Notes: generated by a model not told the origin, from the letters alone. A DNA stretch of 64,000 nucleotides from JAUYQR01 sp031415015 (GCA_031415015.1 JANOQT010000112.1:1-64000), one strand, 5' to 3'; positions 8,510-17,098 are shown, counted from the first letter of the stretch. Program-made: numbers and translations.

Positions 8510-8544
8510 TTGCGCAATAATATTTCAACGTCGCGCAAGATAAT
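8510..8544. promoter_or_regulatory. Candidate Lrp-type operator pair in the lrp-trxB gap
   Basis: TTGCGCAATAAT at 8510-8521 and a related CGCGCAAGATAAT ending at 8544 are offset by about 21 bp, two helical turns. The first 12-mer occurs in reverse orientation at 35834-35845, with an 11-base match at 35866-35876. Assignment to the adjacent Lrp protein is inference from position and spacing. Confidence 0.45.
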
Positions 8545-8638
8545 TTGCGGCCCATGTCAGGCTTGCATGGCGGTGTTGCGGGGGCTTTTCGCCCCCTGCA
8601 AGGCAGATTATATCACACCCTCAACCAAGGGGGCGACG

Positions 8639-9601
8639 ATGGGCGAGACGCGGCACACACGGGTTCTGATCATCGGCTCGGGCCCTGCGGGCTATACGGC
8701 GGCGGTTTATGCGGCGCGGGCGATGCTGAACCCCATTCTGGTGCAGGGCCTGCAGCCCGGCGGGCAGCTGACCATCACCACCGAGGTGGAGAACTGGCCC
8801 GGCGACAGCCATGTGCAGGGGCCGGACCTGATGGTGCGGATGGAAGCACACGCCAAGGCGATGGGGGCGGAGGTGATTTCCGACTACATCCAAAGCCTTG
8901 ATCTGTCGCGCCGGCCCTTTGTGGCGCAGGCCGACAGTGGCACCACCTTCACGGCGGATGCGGTGATTCTGGCGACTGGCGCGCACGCGAAATGGCTGGG
9001 CCTGCCGTCGGAGGAAAAGTTCAAGGGCTTTGGCGTATCGGCCTGCGCGACCTGCGACGGGTTCTTCTATCGCGGCAAAGAGATCGTCGTGATCGGCGGC
9101 GGCAACACGGCGGTGGAAGAGGCGCTGTTCCTGACCAACTTCGCCTCCAAGGTCACGCTGATCCACCGCCGCGACAGCCTGCGCGCCGAAAAGATCATGC
9201 AGGACCGGCTGTTCAAGCACCCGAAGATCTCTGTCATCTGGAACAGCGAAGTGACCGAGGTGCTGGGTGACGAGGCCCCGCTGGGCGTCACGGCGGTGCG
9301 CACGCGCAACCTCAAGACCGGGGCAGTTGCGGATATCCCATGCGCAGGCTTCTTCGTGGCGATCGGCCATGCGCCCGCCTCGGAACTGGTCAAGGATCAG
9401 CTGCCGCTGCATTCCGGTGGCTATGTCGAAGTTGAAGCCGGCTCAACCCGCACTGCCATTCCCGGGGTCTTTGCCGCAGGCGATCTGACCGACCACATCT
9501 ACCGTCAGGCCGTGACCAGCGCGGGCATGGGCTGTATGGCGGCGTTGGATGCGGAGAAATTCCTTGCCGCGCAAGATGCGGACCTGAAGGCGGCGGAATA
9601 G
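8639..9601 (+). CDS. trxB: Thioredoxin-disulfide reductase
   Basis: 320 residues. The FAD-binding GSGPAG lies at residues 13-18, the redox-active CATC at 136-139 and the NADPH-binding GGGNTA at 153-158, followed by the second FAD motif ending in GVFAAGDLTD. The enzyme passes electrons from NADPH to thioredoxin in the cytosol. ATG 8639 sits 6 bp after AAGGGGG; an upstream in-frame extension to 8510 has no such signal. Divergent from the Lrp-type regulator. Confidence 0.96.
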   Translation: MGETRHTRVLIIGSGPAGYTAAVYAARAMLNPILVQGLQPGGQLTITTEVENWPGDSHVQGPDLMVRMEAHAKAMGAEVISDYIQSLDLSRRPFVAQADSGTTFTADAVILATGAHAKWLGLPSEEKFKGFGVSACATCDGFFYRGKEIVVIGGGNTAVEEALFLTNFASKVTLIHRRDSLRAEKIMQDRLFKHPKISVIWNSEVTEVLGDEAPLGVTAVRTRNLKTGAVADIPCAGFFVAIGHAPASELVKDQLPLHSGGYVEVEAGSTRTAIPGVFAAGDLTDHIYRQAVTSAGMGCMAALDAEKFLAAQDADLKAAE

Positions 9602-9677
9602 GCAGCTTGATCCACCGCAAGGCGCGCTGATCCTTTGTGGTCCATTCTTGTCGGATCACAGCGGAAGCGGTTGAAAA

Positions 9678-10052
9678 ATGCGGATTGCATTGGCGGTCGG
9701 TCTGGTCTTCGTCGTTCTCTTTATCGTGCCGGTGGTGGTTTACGGTGCGCTGTCACGCGTCACCGGGCTGCAACCGCCGGGGGATGATCCGATGGCCTTT
9801 CTGGCGGGGGTCGCAGTGTCAAAGCTGGGCACCGCATTGGCCTTTGTGGGCATCTGGGCGCTGGGGCGCGAGGCGTTGGGAAGCAACTGGATGCTTTACG
9901 TCGGGCTCTGGTGGCTGATGTTCGTCCTTGGCGAAGTCGGTCAGGCGATAGGCGCGGACTACAGCTGGTCCGAGGCCGTAGCGGGGATTGTGTCGGAAAC
10001 GATCTATCTGCCGATCTCTGGCCTGATCGTGACGTGGCTTCTGCCCGCCTGA
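9678..10052 (+). CDS. Small integral membrane protein of unknown function
   Basis: 124 residues with about four hydrophobic segments (roughly residues 4-26, 42-62, 70-90 and 100-122) and few charged residues. No domain recognised. It follows trxB in the same direction by 76 bp and is trailed by a weak terminator-like hairpin. Confidence 0.65.
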   Translation: MRIALAVGLVFVVLFIVPVVVYGALSRVTGLQPPGDDPMAFLAGVAVSKLGTALAFVGIWALGREALGSNWMLYVGLWWLMFVLGEVGQAIGADYSWSEAVAGIVSETIYLPISGLIVTWLLPA

Positions 10053-10114
10053 CGGCTTTCAGCGCGTTTGATCCGGGCCGAAACAGTTCAGCAGACAAAC
10101 ATTCCTGAAACCCG

Positions 10115-10143
10115 CCGAAACAGCGGCATTTCGGCCCTTTTTT
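10115..10143 (+). terminator. Weak intrinsic terminator candidate
   Basis: CCGAAA (10115-10120) and TTTCGG (10129-10134) form a 6-bp stem, followed by a run of six T at 10138-10143. Downstream of the small membrane protein gene. Confidence 0.45.
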
Positions 10144-10243
10144 CCCGAAACCGCAGCGTGTTGGCTTGAATTCTGCCCCACTCCCGCGCTACTGCCGCGC
10201 CGAACGGCGGATGGCCTGCCGACCCTTTGCAAAGGTGCGTATT

Positions 10244-11950
10244 ATGTCGATGCCCAATCTGATTCCGATCCCCGAGCTGTATGTGTCCTACGATTCGGCG
10301 CAGAAGCTGAAGATCGAGGCAGGCAATCTGCCGTCGTGGGATCTGACCGCGCGGCAGGTTTGCGATCTGGAACTGCTGATGAACGGCGGGTTCAATCCGC
10401 TGAAAGGCTTCATGAGCGAGGCAGATTACGACGGCGTCGTCACCAACATGCGGCTGGCGGATGGCACGCTGTGGCCGATCCCGATCACGCTGGACGTTTC
10501 AGAGAAGTTTGCCGAGACGGTGGAGCCGGGGCAGGACATTGCCCTGCGCGATGCCGAAGGGGTGATTCTGGCGATCCTGTCGATCAGTGACAAATGGGTG
10601 CCCAACAAGGCGCTGGAGGCAGAGCGCGTCTTTGGTGCCGATGATCTGGCGCATCCGGCGGTGAACTATCTGCATCATCAGGCCGGGAAAGTGTATCTGG
10701 GGGGGCCGATCACCGGCATCCAGCAGCCGGTGCATTACGATTTCAAGGCCCGCCGCGACACGCCGAATGAGCTGCGGGCGTTTTTCCGCAAGATGGGCTG
10801 GCGGCGCATCGTGGCGTTCCAGACCCGCAACCCGCTGCACCGCGCGCATCAGGAACTGACCTTCCGCGCCGCGCGTGAAGCGCAGGCGAACCTGATCATC
10901 CACCCGGTCGTCGGCATGACCAAGCCAGGCGATATCGACCACTTCACCCGCGTGCGCTGCTATGAGGCGGTGCTGGGCCAATACCCCGCCGCGACGACGA
11001 CGATGAGCCTGCTGAACCTTGCGATGCGCATGGCTGGCCCGCGTGAAGCGGTCTGGCACGGCATCATCCGGCGCAACCACGGCTGCACCCACATGATCGT
11101 CGGGCGTGACCATGCGGGGCCGGGCAAGAATAGCGCGGGCAAGGATTTCTACGACCCCTATGCCGCGCAGGAGCTGTTCAAGGAACACGCGGCGGAAATC
11201 GGCATCGAGATGGTCGATTTCAAGCAGATGGTCTATGTGCAGGAAAAGGCGCAGTATTATCCGATTGATGAGGTGCCCGAGGGTTCCACCGTACTGGACA
11301 TTTCCGGCACCGAACTGCGCCGCCGCTTGCGTGAGGGGCTGGAGATTCCGGAGTGGTTCTCGTTCCCCAACGTGGTGGAAGAGTTGCGCCGCACCTCACC
11401 CGCTCGCAGCAAGCAGGGCTTCACGGTGTTTTTCACCGGGCTTTCCGGCAGCGGCAAATCGACCATCGCCAACGCGCTGATGGTCAAGCTGATGGAGATG
11501 GGCGGGCGTCCGGTGACGCTGCTGGACGGCGATGTGGTGCGCAAGCATCTGTCGTCGGAACTGGGGTTCAGCAAAGAACACCGCGATCTGAACATCAAGC
11601 GGATCGGCTATGTCGCGTCAGAGATCACCAAGAACGGCGGCATCGCGATCTGCGCGCCGATTGCGCCTTATACCGCCACCCGGCGGGCAGTCCGCGAGAT
11701 GATCGAGGCGTTCGGCGCGTTCATCGAGGTGCATGTGGCGACCAGCATTGATGAATGCGAACGCCGCGACCGCAAGGGCCTGTACAAGCTGGCACGCGAA
11801 GGCAAGATCAAGGAATTCACCGGCATTTCAGACCCGTACGAGGCCCCGACCCATGCCGAACTGGTGGTCGACACCGAAAATGTCGACGTGGATCACTGCG
11901 CGCATCAGGTGCTGTTGAAGCTGGAACAGATGGGCCTGATCCGGGGATAG
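10244..11950 (+). CDS. Bifunctional sulfate adenylyltransferase / adenylylsulfate kinase
   Basis: 568 residues. Residues 1-385 form an ATP sulfurylase with the catalytic QTRNPLHRAH at 193-202 and GRDHAG at 287-292. Residues 390-568 form an APS kinase with the P-loop GLSGSGKS at 399-406, and LDGDVVRKHLS and KEFTGISDPYEAP further on. Together they convert sulfate and ATP to APS and then PAPS in assimilation. This Sat-CysC fusion is a single-polypeptide type, distinct from heterodimeric CysDN. ATG 10244 follows AAAGG by 8 bp. A strong terminator follows the stop. No other sulfate genes are adjacent. Confidence 0.95.
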   Translation: MSMPNLIPIPELYVSYDSAQKLKIEAGNLPSWDLTARQVCDLELLMNGGFNPLKGFMSEADYDGVVTNMRLADGTLWPIPITLDVSEKFAETVEPGQDIALRDAEGVILAILSISDKWVPNKALEAERVFGADDLAHPAVNYLHHQAGKVYLGGPITGIQQPVHYDFKARRDTPNELRAFFRKMGWRRIVAFQTRNPLHRAHQELTFRAAREAQANLIIHPVVGMTKPGDIDHFTRVRCYEAVLGQYPAATTTMSLLNLAMRMAGPREAVWHGIIRRNHGCTHMIVGRDHAGPGKNSAGKDFYDPYAAQELFKEHAAEIGIEMVDFKQMVYVQEKAQYYPIDEVPEGSTVLDISGTELRRRLREGLEIPEWFSFPNVVEELRRTSPARSKQGFTVFFTGLSGSGKSTIANALMVKLMEMGGRPVTLLDGDVVRKHLSSELGFSKEHRDLNIKRIGYVASEITKNGGIAICAPIAPYTATRRAVREMIEAFGAFIEVHVATSIDECERRDRKGLYKLAREGKIKEFTGISDPYEAPTHAELVVDTENVDVDHCAHQVLLKLEQMGLIRG

Positions 11951-11970
11951 GCTACGCATCAAGCCCGATC

Positions 11971-11998
11971 AAAGGCCCCGCAGCGCCGGGGCCTTTTT
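11971..11998 (+). terminator. Intrinsic terminator
   Basis: AAAGGCCCCG (11971-11980) pairs with CGGGGCCTTT around a CAGCGC loop and ends in TTTTT. It serves the Sat-CysC gene and may also act weakly on the convergent DUF1150 gene. Confidence 0.9.
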
Positions 11999-12005
11999 GC
12001 GTTGG

Positions 12006-12233
12006 TCAGTGCACGCTTACCGGGGCGAAGTCATGTTCGCGTGCCAGATGGAACGCCGTTTTGCGGTCGGCGACCAGCGCCAGCTGCCGGCCATCCGCAC
12101 CGTGCACGGAATAGATAACCTCAAGCGCGCCCATCTGTTCGCGCACCTCGTCCGGCAGGTCCGCGACGGCAATCGGGCGGACATAGACGATGCGGTCCGT
12201 GCCCTGCGGCAATCCGGTAAAGGGGGTGTTCAT
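12006..12233 (-). CDS. DUF1150 family protein
   Basis: 75 residues. MNTPFTGLPQGTDRIVYVRP and the VHGADGRQLALVADRKTAFHLAREHDF segment (about residues 43-69) are typical of DUF1150, a short alphaproteobacterial family of unknown function usually encoded beside small heat-shock proteins. It overlaps the hsp20 stop by four bases, so the two are co-translated and probably share the heat-shock promoter at 12727-12755. Confidence 0.85.
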   Translation of the reverse strand: MNTPFTGLPQGTDRIVYVRPIAVADLPDEVREQMGALEVIYSVHGADGRQLALVADRKTAFHLAREHDFAPVSVH

Positions 12234-12658
12234 GACTTGCTTCCTTCCTTGGCGCCGATCCTGATCGTCTGAACCACGGTTTCCGGCACCGAACGGTGCA
12301 GGTCGATGTGCAAAAGGCCATGTTCCATGCCTGCCCCCGCAACCTCGACCCCGTCGGCCAGCACGAAAGACCGCTGAAAGGCCCGGGCTGCGATCCCACG
12401 ATGCAGAAACACCCGGTCGCACACGTCATCAGCCTGACGGCCACGGACGACCAGTTGCCGATCCTCGACGGTGATCGACAAATCATCCTCGCGGAAACCC
12501 GCCACCGCAAGCGTGATGCGGTAGGCATTGTCGGCCACGGCTTCGATGTTGAACGGAGGGTAGCCTTCGGCCCCCGATTTTGCGGTGCGTTCGACCAGCC
12601 GTTCCAGCTGTTCGAACCCCAGAAGATAGGGATGGGCCCCAAAGCTCAGTTTCGTCAT
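12230..12658 (-). CDS. Hsp20 family small heat-shock protein
   Basis: 142 residues. A short N-terminal arm is followed by an alpha-crystallin domain (about residues 35-125: PPFNIEAVADNAYRITLAV, FREDDLSITVEDRQLVVRG, and AFQRSFVLADGVEVAGAGME) and a C-terminal tail. Family members are ATP-independent holdases that form large oligomers. ATG 12658 opens MTKLSFGAHPYLLGFEQLERL, the usual IbpA-like start. A match to the RpoH promoter consensus lies about 70 bp upstream. Operon with DUF1150. Confidence 0.93.
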   Translation of the reverse strand: MTKLSFGAHPYLLGFEQLERLVERTAKSGAEGYPPFNIEAVADNAYRITLAVAGFREDDLSITVEDRQLVVRGRQADDVCDRVFLHRGIAARAFQRSFVLADGVEVAGAGMEHGLLHIDLHRSVPETVVQTIRIGAKEGSKS

Positions 12659-12726
12659 TCGGACTTGTCCTTGATGTAAGCGACAGTTCGGCGCGCGGCC
12701 CCGATAGCGGGCACCGCACAGGCATA

Positions 12727-12755
12727 ATATGGGGCCGGTGCCGCAGCGCCGCAAG
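12727..12755 (-). promoter_or_regulatory. RpoH (sigma-32)-type promoter for hsp20
   Basis: On the minus strand CTTGCGG (12755-12749), a 14-bp spacer and CCCCATAT (12734-12727) match the sigma-32 pattern of CTTGAAA, 11-16 bp, CCCCATNT. The expected start near 12720 leaves a leader of about 60 nt. Confidence 0.75.
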
Positions 12756-12860
12756 GCCCGTACCGGGGTGGAAAAGGCGGAAATGCGGCGCAGAAACCTT
12801 CCCGTTGCGCTGATCTTTCCTATATTGTTTCAGAAACAGCAGCGAGCGACTCGGTCAGCC

Positions 12861-13079
12861 ATGAATGCCACTTCTGAACTGAACTTTGAGGAAATGCTCC
12901 GCATCCGGCTGGAGGTGCTGCGGCGTGAGCATCGTGATCTGGATGAAGCGGTCCACGCGCTGGCACTGACCGGCAGGCCGGATCAGCTGACCATGCGGCG
13001 GCTGAAGAAGCAGAAGCTGGCGCTGAAGGACCAGATCGTCAGGATCGAGGATCAACTGATCCCCGATATCATTGCCTGA
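12861..13079 (+). CDS. YdcH family (DUF465) protein
   Basis: 72 residues, almost entirely helical, with the DUF465 pattern: an EHRDLDEAVHAL helix, then LTMRRLKKQKLALKDQIVRIE. Such proteins form antiparallel coiled-coil hairpins; function unknown. ATG 12861 was chosen for the family length; upstream in-frame sequence overlaps the divergent hsp20 promoter. It lies 76 bp upstream of purE in the same direction. Confidence 0.85.
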   Translation: MNATSELNFEEMLRIRLEVLRREHRDLDEAVHALALTGRPDQLTMRRLKKQKLALKDQIVRIEDQLIPDIIA

Positions 13080-13155
13080 TCCGCTTGCCGCATACGACTT
13101 GCCCCGAACGCCCGCTTGGCTATAAGCGGGGCCTGAAATCTGCCGGAGGGGCACC

Positions 13156-13632
13156 ATGACAGTGGTCGGGATCATCATGGGAAGCCAGTCCGACTGGCCC
13201 ACGATGAAGGACGCGGCCGCGATCCTGGACGAGTTGGGTGTGGCCTATGAGGCCAAGATTGTCTCGGCGCACCGCACGCCGGACCGGTTGTGGGATTATG
13301 GCAAGACCGCTGGCGACCGGGGGCTGAAGGTGATCATCGCCGGGGCCGGCGGTGCTGCGCATCTGCCGGGGATGATGGCGTCGAAAACCCGGCTGCCGGT
13401 GATCGGTGTGCCGGTCTTGACAAAGGCCTTGGCCGGAGTGGACAGCCTGTATTCGATCCTGCAGATGCCGAAGGGCTATCCCGTGGCGACGATGGCGATT
13501 GGCGGGGCGGCCAATGCCGGGCTGATGGCGGCGGCAATTCTGGCGCTGTCTGACCCCGCACTGGCAGAGCGGCTGGACGCCTGGCGCGCCGCCCTGTCTG
13601 CGTCGATCCCGGAAGAGCCGTCGGATGCTTGA
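13156..13632 (+). CDS. purE: N5-carboxyaminoimidazole ribonucleotide mutase
   Basis: 158 residues of the class I PurE fold. The phosphate/substrate motifs GSQSDWPTM (residues 9-17), SAHRTPDRL (37-45) and AGAGGAAHLPGM (64-75) are intact. It converts N5-CAIR to CAIR in purine synthesis. ATG 13156 follows GGAGGGG. Its end overlaps purK by 8 bp, so the two enzymes of the step are translationally coupled. Confidence 0.96.
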   Translation: MTVVGIIMGSQSDWPTMKDAAAILDELGVAYEAKIVSAHRTPDRLWDYGKTAGDRGLKVIIAGAGGAAHLPGMMASKTRLPVIGVPVLTKALAGVDSLYSILQMPKGYPVATMAIGGAANAGLMAAAILALSDPALAERLDAWRAALSASIPEEPSDA

Positions 13633-14683
13633 ACCGGGCGCAGTGATCGGCATTCTGGGTGGCGGGCAGTTGGGGCGGATGCTGTCGGTGGCGGCATCCC
13701 GGCTGGGGTTCCGGACGCATATCTTTGAGCCGGGCGCGGCCCCGCCTGCGGGCGACGTGGCGCACCGGGTGACGACGGCGCCCTATGAGGATCTGGCGGC
13801 GCTGCGCGGCTTTGCCGCCGCCGTCGATGTCATTACCTATGAGTTCGAGAATGTGCCTACCGCCGCGCTGGACGCTTTGGAGGCGGTGCGGCCGATCCGA
13901 CCGAACCGCCGGGCGCTGGCCGTCAGCCAGGAGCGGATGGCCGAGAAGGATTTTCTGACCGGGCTGGGTCTGACCTGCGCGCCCTATGCGGCGGTGGCGT
14001 CGCTGGCGGATCTGGAGGCGGCACTGCTGCGGATCGGCACGCCCGCAATCCTGAAGACAACGCGGCTGGGCTATGACGGCAAAGGGCAGGCGCGGATCAT
14101 GACGCCTGAGGATGCCGCCGCTGCCTGGGCTGCGATGCAGGGCGCGCCGTCGGTGCTGGAGGGCTTCATCGCCTTCAGCCATGAAGTGTCGGTGATCGCG
14201 GCGCGCGGGCTTGACGGGTCTGTGGCCTGTTATGATCTGGGCGAGAATGTGCATGTGGGCGGGATTTTGCGCACCACGACGATCCCCGCGCGGCTGAGCG
14301 CCAGCCAGAGCACCGATGCGGTGCTGATTGCAGCGCGGATCGTGAACGCGCTGGACTATGTGGGCGTGCTGGGGGTGGAACTGTTCGTCACGCCCGGCGG
14401 TCTGATCGTGAACGAGATTGCGCCCCGGGTGCATAACTCGGGCCACTGGACGCAGCAGGGCTGTGCGGTGGACCAGTTCGAGCAACATATCCGCGCCGTG
14501 GCAGGCTGGCCCTTGGGCGACGGGTCGCGCTACGCCGATGTGGTGATGGAAAACCTGATCGGCGGGGATGTGGCGCGGGTGCCTGCATTGGCGCGGGAAC
14601 GGGGGGTGGCGATTCACCTCTACGGCAAGGGCGAGGCGAGGCCGGGCCGCAAGATGGGGCATGTGAACCGGGTTGTGACCTGA
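13625..14683 (+). CDS. purK: N5-carboxyaminoimidazole ribonucleotide synthase
   Basis: 352 residues of the ATP-grasp superfamily: N-terminal GILGGGQLGRMLS, the central ATP-binding region with KTTRLGYDGKGQ near residue 145, and the C-terminal NEIAPRVHNSGHWT signature near 265. It makes N5-CAIR from AIR, bicarbonate and ATP, feeding PurE. It overlaps purE by 8 bp. A strong GC hairpin follows the stop. Confidence 0.96.
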   Translation: MLEPGAVIGILGGGQLGRMLSVAASRLGFRTHIFEPGAAPPAGDVAHRVTTAPYEDLAALRGFAAAVDVITYEFENVPTAALDALEAVRPIRPNRRALAVSQERMAEKDFLTGLGLTCAPYAAVASLADLEAALLRIGTPAILKTTRLGYDGKGQARIMTPEDAAAAWAAMQGAPSVLEGFIAFSHEVSVIAARGLDGSVACYDLGENVHVGGILRTTTIPARLSASQSTDAVLIAARIVNALDYVGVLGVELFVTPGGLIVNEIAPRVHNSGHWTQQGCAVDQFEQHIRAVAGWPLGDGSRYADVVMENLIGGDVARVPALARERGVAIHLYGKGEARPGRKMGHVNRVVT

Positions 14684-14691
14684 GAAGGGCG

Positions 14692-14726
14692 GCCGGGCTG
14701 GCGGGCCATCGAGGCCCGCGCCCGGC
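14692..14726 (+). terminator. Strong GC hairpin after purK (no U-tract)
   Basis: GCCGGGC (14692-14698) and GCGGGCC (14701-14707) pair with GGCCCGC (14713-14719) and GCCCGGC (14720-14726) around ATCGA, a 14-bp stem with a 2-nt bulge. The lack of a T-run makes termination uncertain; it may protect the 3' end of the mRNA. Confidence 0.5.
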
Positions 14727-14903
14727 GTTGCCACGGACGCGAACCGACGGGCGGTTCAGGCGGCATGGTGCGGACGCTTCGCCGGGAGTATCTTGGAAAT
14801 GAGCAAATCAGTCCGGACACGGCGCTGCCAATCGCAGAGGCATCGTGATCCCGGCAGAGTCTGAACGGGCCTGCACAATCAGGCCGCATCGAAAGCCAAC
14901 CGC

Positions 14904-15314
14904 ATGCCGCCCGCCACCGTCTACGCCCGCATCTCGAAAGCCATCGCGCACCAGACCGGCCGCCCCGGGACCTTTGTGCTGGCGGTTCTGGTGATTCTGA
15001 TCTGGGTTGTCACCGGGCCGGTCTTCGGCTTTTCCGACACTTGGCAGCTGGTGATCAACACCGGCACCACGATCATCACCTTTCTGATGGTGTTCCTGAT
15101 CCAGAACACCCAGAACCGCGACACCACCGCGATCCAGCTGAAGCTGGACGAGCTGATCCGGGCAACCAAGGGCGCGCACAATGCGCTGCTGGATCTGGAA
15201 GAGCTGGACGAACAGGCGCTGGAGACGTTCCGCGCCCGGTTCGAGGCGCTGGCACGCGAAGCGCGGCAAGGGCGTCTGGAAGGGCGTCCGGACACCGGAA
15301 CCCCGGACAACTGA
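14904..15314 (+). CDS. Low-affinity iron permease family protein
   Basis: 136 residues with two transmembrane segments (about residues 22-42 and 48-68), then QNTQNRDTTAIQLKLDELIRAT and an acidic/Arg-rich helical tail. The NTQNRD..A.QLKLDELIR block is the hallmark of PF04120. Bacterial members are short and their transport role is unproven despite the name. Confidence 0.85.
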   Translation: MPPATVYARISKAIAHQTGRPGTFVLAVLVILIWVVTGPVFGFSDTWQLVINTGTTIITFLMVFLIQNTQNRDTTAIQLKLDELIRATKGAHNALLDLEELDEQALETFRARFEALAREARQGRLEGRPDTGTPDN

Positions 15315-15321
15315 CCAGAGA

Positions 15322-16065
15322 TCAGGGGCTTGCCAAAGTGCCCTTCACCGCCGCTGCAAAGCTGAGAGCGGGGTCGAACCGGCCTTCGGTCAGAAACAGC
15401 AGGGTCTGGCGGATCACCAGCGGGTTCAGCATCATGAACGTATGGGTCACCGGCAGCGCGATGTGATCGGTCATCCCGGCCAGACGGGTGCTTTCAACCG
15501 TCACTTTGCCATCGTTCGGCCCCGGCAGCATCGCATTCCAGATCGGGTTCAGCGACCGCGTCCCCGCGATGATCCCCAGCGGATAATCCGCCGGTGGCAA
15601 CGATTTCGGCCAGGACCCCGCGCCGGTGCCGAGACTGGCCCCCGCCGCCCCGTTGACCCATTGGAAGACCGAAAGATCGCCCAGCCTGTCCACCAGTTCC
15701 GACCCGTGATTGGGCGGGGCCAGCATCACCACGCGCCCCATCTGCGCCGGCCGGTGCCGGGCCAGCCAGGCGCGGACCAGAATCCCGCCCATCGAATGCG
15801 TCACGAAATGCACCCGGCCGGGGCCAGCCTCGGCAACCGCGCGGCCAACCTCGTTGACCAGCGCCTCGGGTGCGGCCGTGGTCGAGGGGTAGGACCAGTT
15901 CACCACCCGGAACCCGGCCGCTTTCACCGCCAGCGCCAGGGGTGCAAGCGAGGCATCGCTGCGCGCCAGCCCATGCAGCAGCACCACGCAGTCGGCACCG
16001 CCGGGTCCTTCGGCCATCGAAGGGCCGGCGGTCCAGATCCGGGTCAGGGCGCGCAGTACGGTCAT
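15322..16065 (-). CDS. Alpha/beta hydrolase, lipase-like
   Basis: 247 residues from ATG 16065. CVVLLHGLARS near residue 28 forms the oxyanion strand, THSMGGIL near 88 is the nucleophile elbow with Ser, and a late THTFMMLNP segment supplies the likely catalytic His. The LSVFQWVNGAAGASLGTG insertion and absence of clear membrane spans fit a soluble esterase/lipase of the PGAP1/lipase type. A 66-nt longer form from TTG 16131 is possible but less likely. Divergent from the Nudix gene. Confidence 0.82.
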   Translation of the reverse strand: MTVLRALTRIWTAGPSMAEGPGGADCVVLLHGLARSDASLAPLALAVKAAGFRVVNWSYPSTTAAPEALVNEVGRAVAEAGPGRVHFVTHSMGGILVRAWLARHRPAQMGRVVMLAPPNHGSELVDRLGDLSVFQWVNGAAGASLGTGAGSWPKSLPPADYPLGIIAGTRSLNPIWNAMLPGPNDGKVTVESTRLAGMTDHIALPVTHTFMMLNPLVIRQTLLFLTEGRFDPALSFAAAVKGTLASP

Positions 16066-16157
16066 GCCGCCACTGTCGGGCAGCGGCGCCGCACCCGCAA
16101 GGCAGGTTTTCGGCCCACTGGACAAATCCAACGCGGCGTCACAGGCTGGACCTCATC

Positions 16158-16610
16158 ATGGTGACACGCCTTCCCCGTCTGGCCGTCCGGGCGCTGATCC
16201 TGCATCAGGACCGGCTGTTGCTGGTCAATGCCTATCCCGGCGGGTCGTCGGATCTGTGGTGCGCCCCGGGTGGCGGGGTCGAGGCGGGGCAATCCCTGCC
16301 AGACAACCTGATCCGCGAGGTGTACGAGGAAACCGGCCTGACCGTGGCCGTCGATGGCCCGGCGTTGGTGAACGAATACCACGATCCCGCCACGGGCTTT
16401 CATCAGGTGGAGGTGTTCTTTCGCTGCACCCTGACCGCAGGCGTACTGACCTCCGGCTGGACCGATCCTGAAGGCGTGGTGACCGATCGGCAGTTCTTTG
16501 GCCGCAGCGATCTTTATCTTGGCCGCATCCGCTTCAAGCCTGACAGCCTGACCGATGCCGTCTGGGGGACAGCGCTTCTGTATGATCCGCTGGAGGTGAT
16601 CGTCCGGTGA
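16158..16610 (+). CDS. Nudix hydrolase
   Basis: 150 residues with the Nudix box at about residues 38-60 (GGGVEAG, QSLPDNLI, REVYEETGL). The conserved first Glu of GX5EX7REUXEEXGU is Gln here, while the metal-binding REVYEE is intact, so activity on a nucleoside-diphosphate derivative is still likely. ATG 16158 was chosen because the domain starts within 15 residues. It overlaps the next gene by four bases (GTGA). Confidence 0.85.
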   Translation: MVTRLPRLAVRALILHQDRLLLVNAYPGGSSDLWCAPGGGVEAGQSLPDNLIREVYEETGLTVAVDGPALVNEYHDPATGFHQVEVFFRCTLTAGVLTSGWTDPEGVVTDRQFFGRSDLYLGRIRFKPDSLTDAVWGTALLYDPLEVIVR

Positions 16611-17098
16611 GCCGCGCTTTTGTCAAGGAAAGCACCGGTGAGCTGGACCCGTTGCCGGGTCTGCCGGTCAGCCCGCATCCGAACTATGTCACGCCGCGCG
16701 GTCTTGCCACCTTAAAGGCCCGGCTTCTGGCGCAGCAAGCCGATCTTCAGGCGCTGCCGGCCAGACCGGACCGGCTGGACAAACAGCCCGAAGCCGCCGC
16801 AACACGCGACATCCGCTATCTGGAGGCGCGGCTGCGGTCGGCCATCGTGATCGACCCCGCGGCGCAGGGCCTGCAATCCGTGGCCTTCGGGCTGATCGTT
16901 ACGGTCGCCGATGCAACGGGGCAGACGGCGCACTGCCAGATCACCGGCGAGGATGAAGCAGATGCGCGGCTTGGCCGGATCGCGCCGCAATCGCCCCTCG
17001 CCCGCGCGCGGGTCGGGGCAGAAGCGGGCGACGACGTGGTCTGGCACAGACCTTCAGGCAACACCATGCTGACAGTGCTGAAGATAGACCGGCCATGA
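16607..17098 (+). CDS. GreA/GreB family elongation factor-like protein
   Basis: 163 residues starting with GTG. MSRAFVKE, then SPHPNYVTPRGLATLKARL, matches GreB-like proteins. Residues 25-75 form the coiled coil and 85-163 the FKBP-like C-terminal domain. Gre factors stimulate RNA polymerase transcript cleavage, but the acidic tip of the coiled coil is not obvious, so it may be a Gre-like regulator rather than a cleavage factor. Overlaps both neighbours by four bases. Confidence 0.78.
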   Translation: MSRAFVKESTGELDPLPGLPVSPHPNYVTPRGLATLKARLLAQQADLQALPARPDRLDKQPEAAATRDIRYLEARLRSAIVIDPAAQGLQSVAFGLIVTVADATGQTAHCQITGEDEADARLGRIAPQSPLARARVGAEAGDDVVWHRPSGNTMLTVLKIDRP

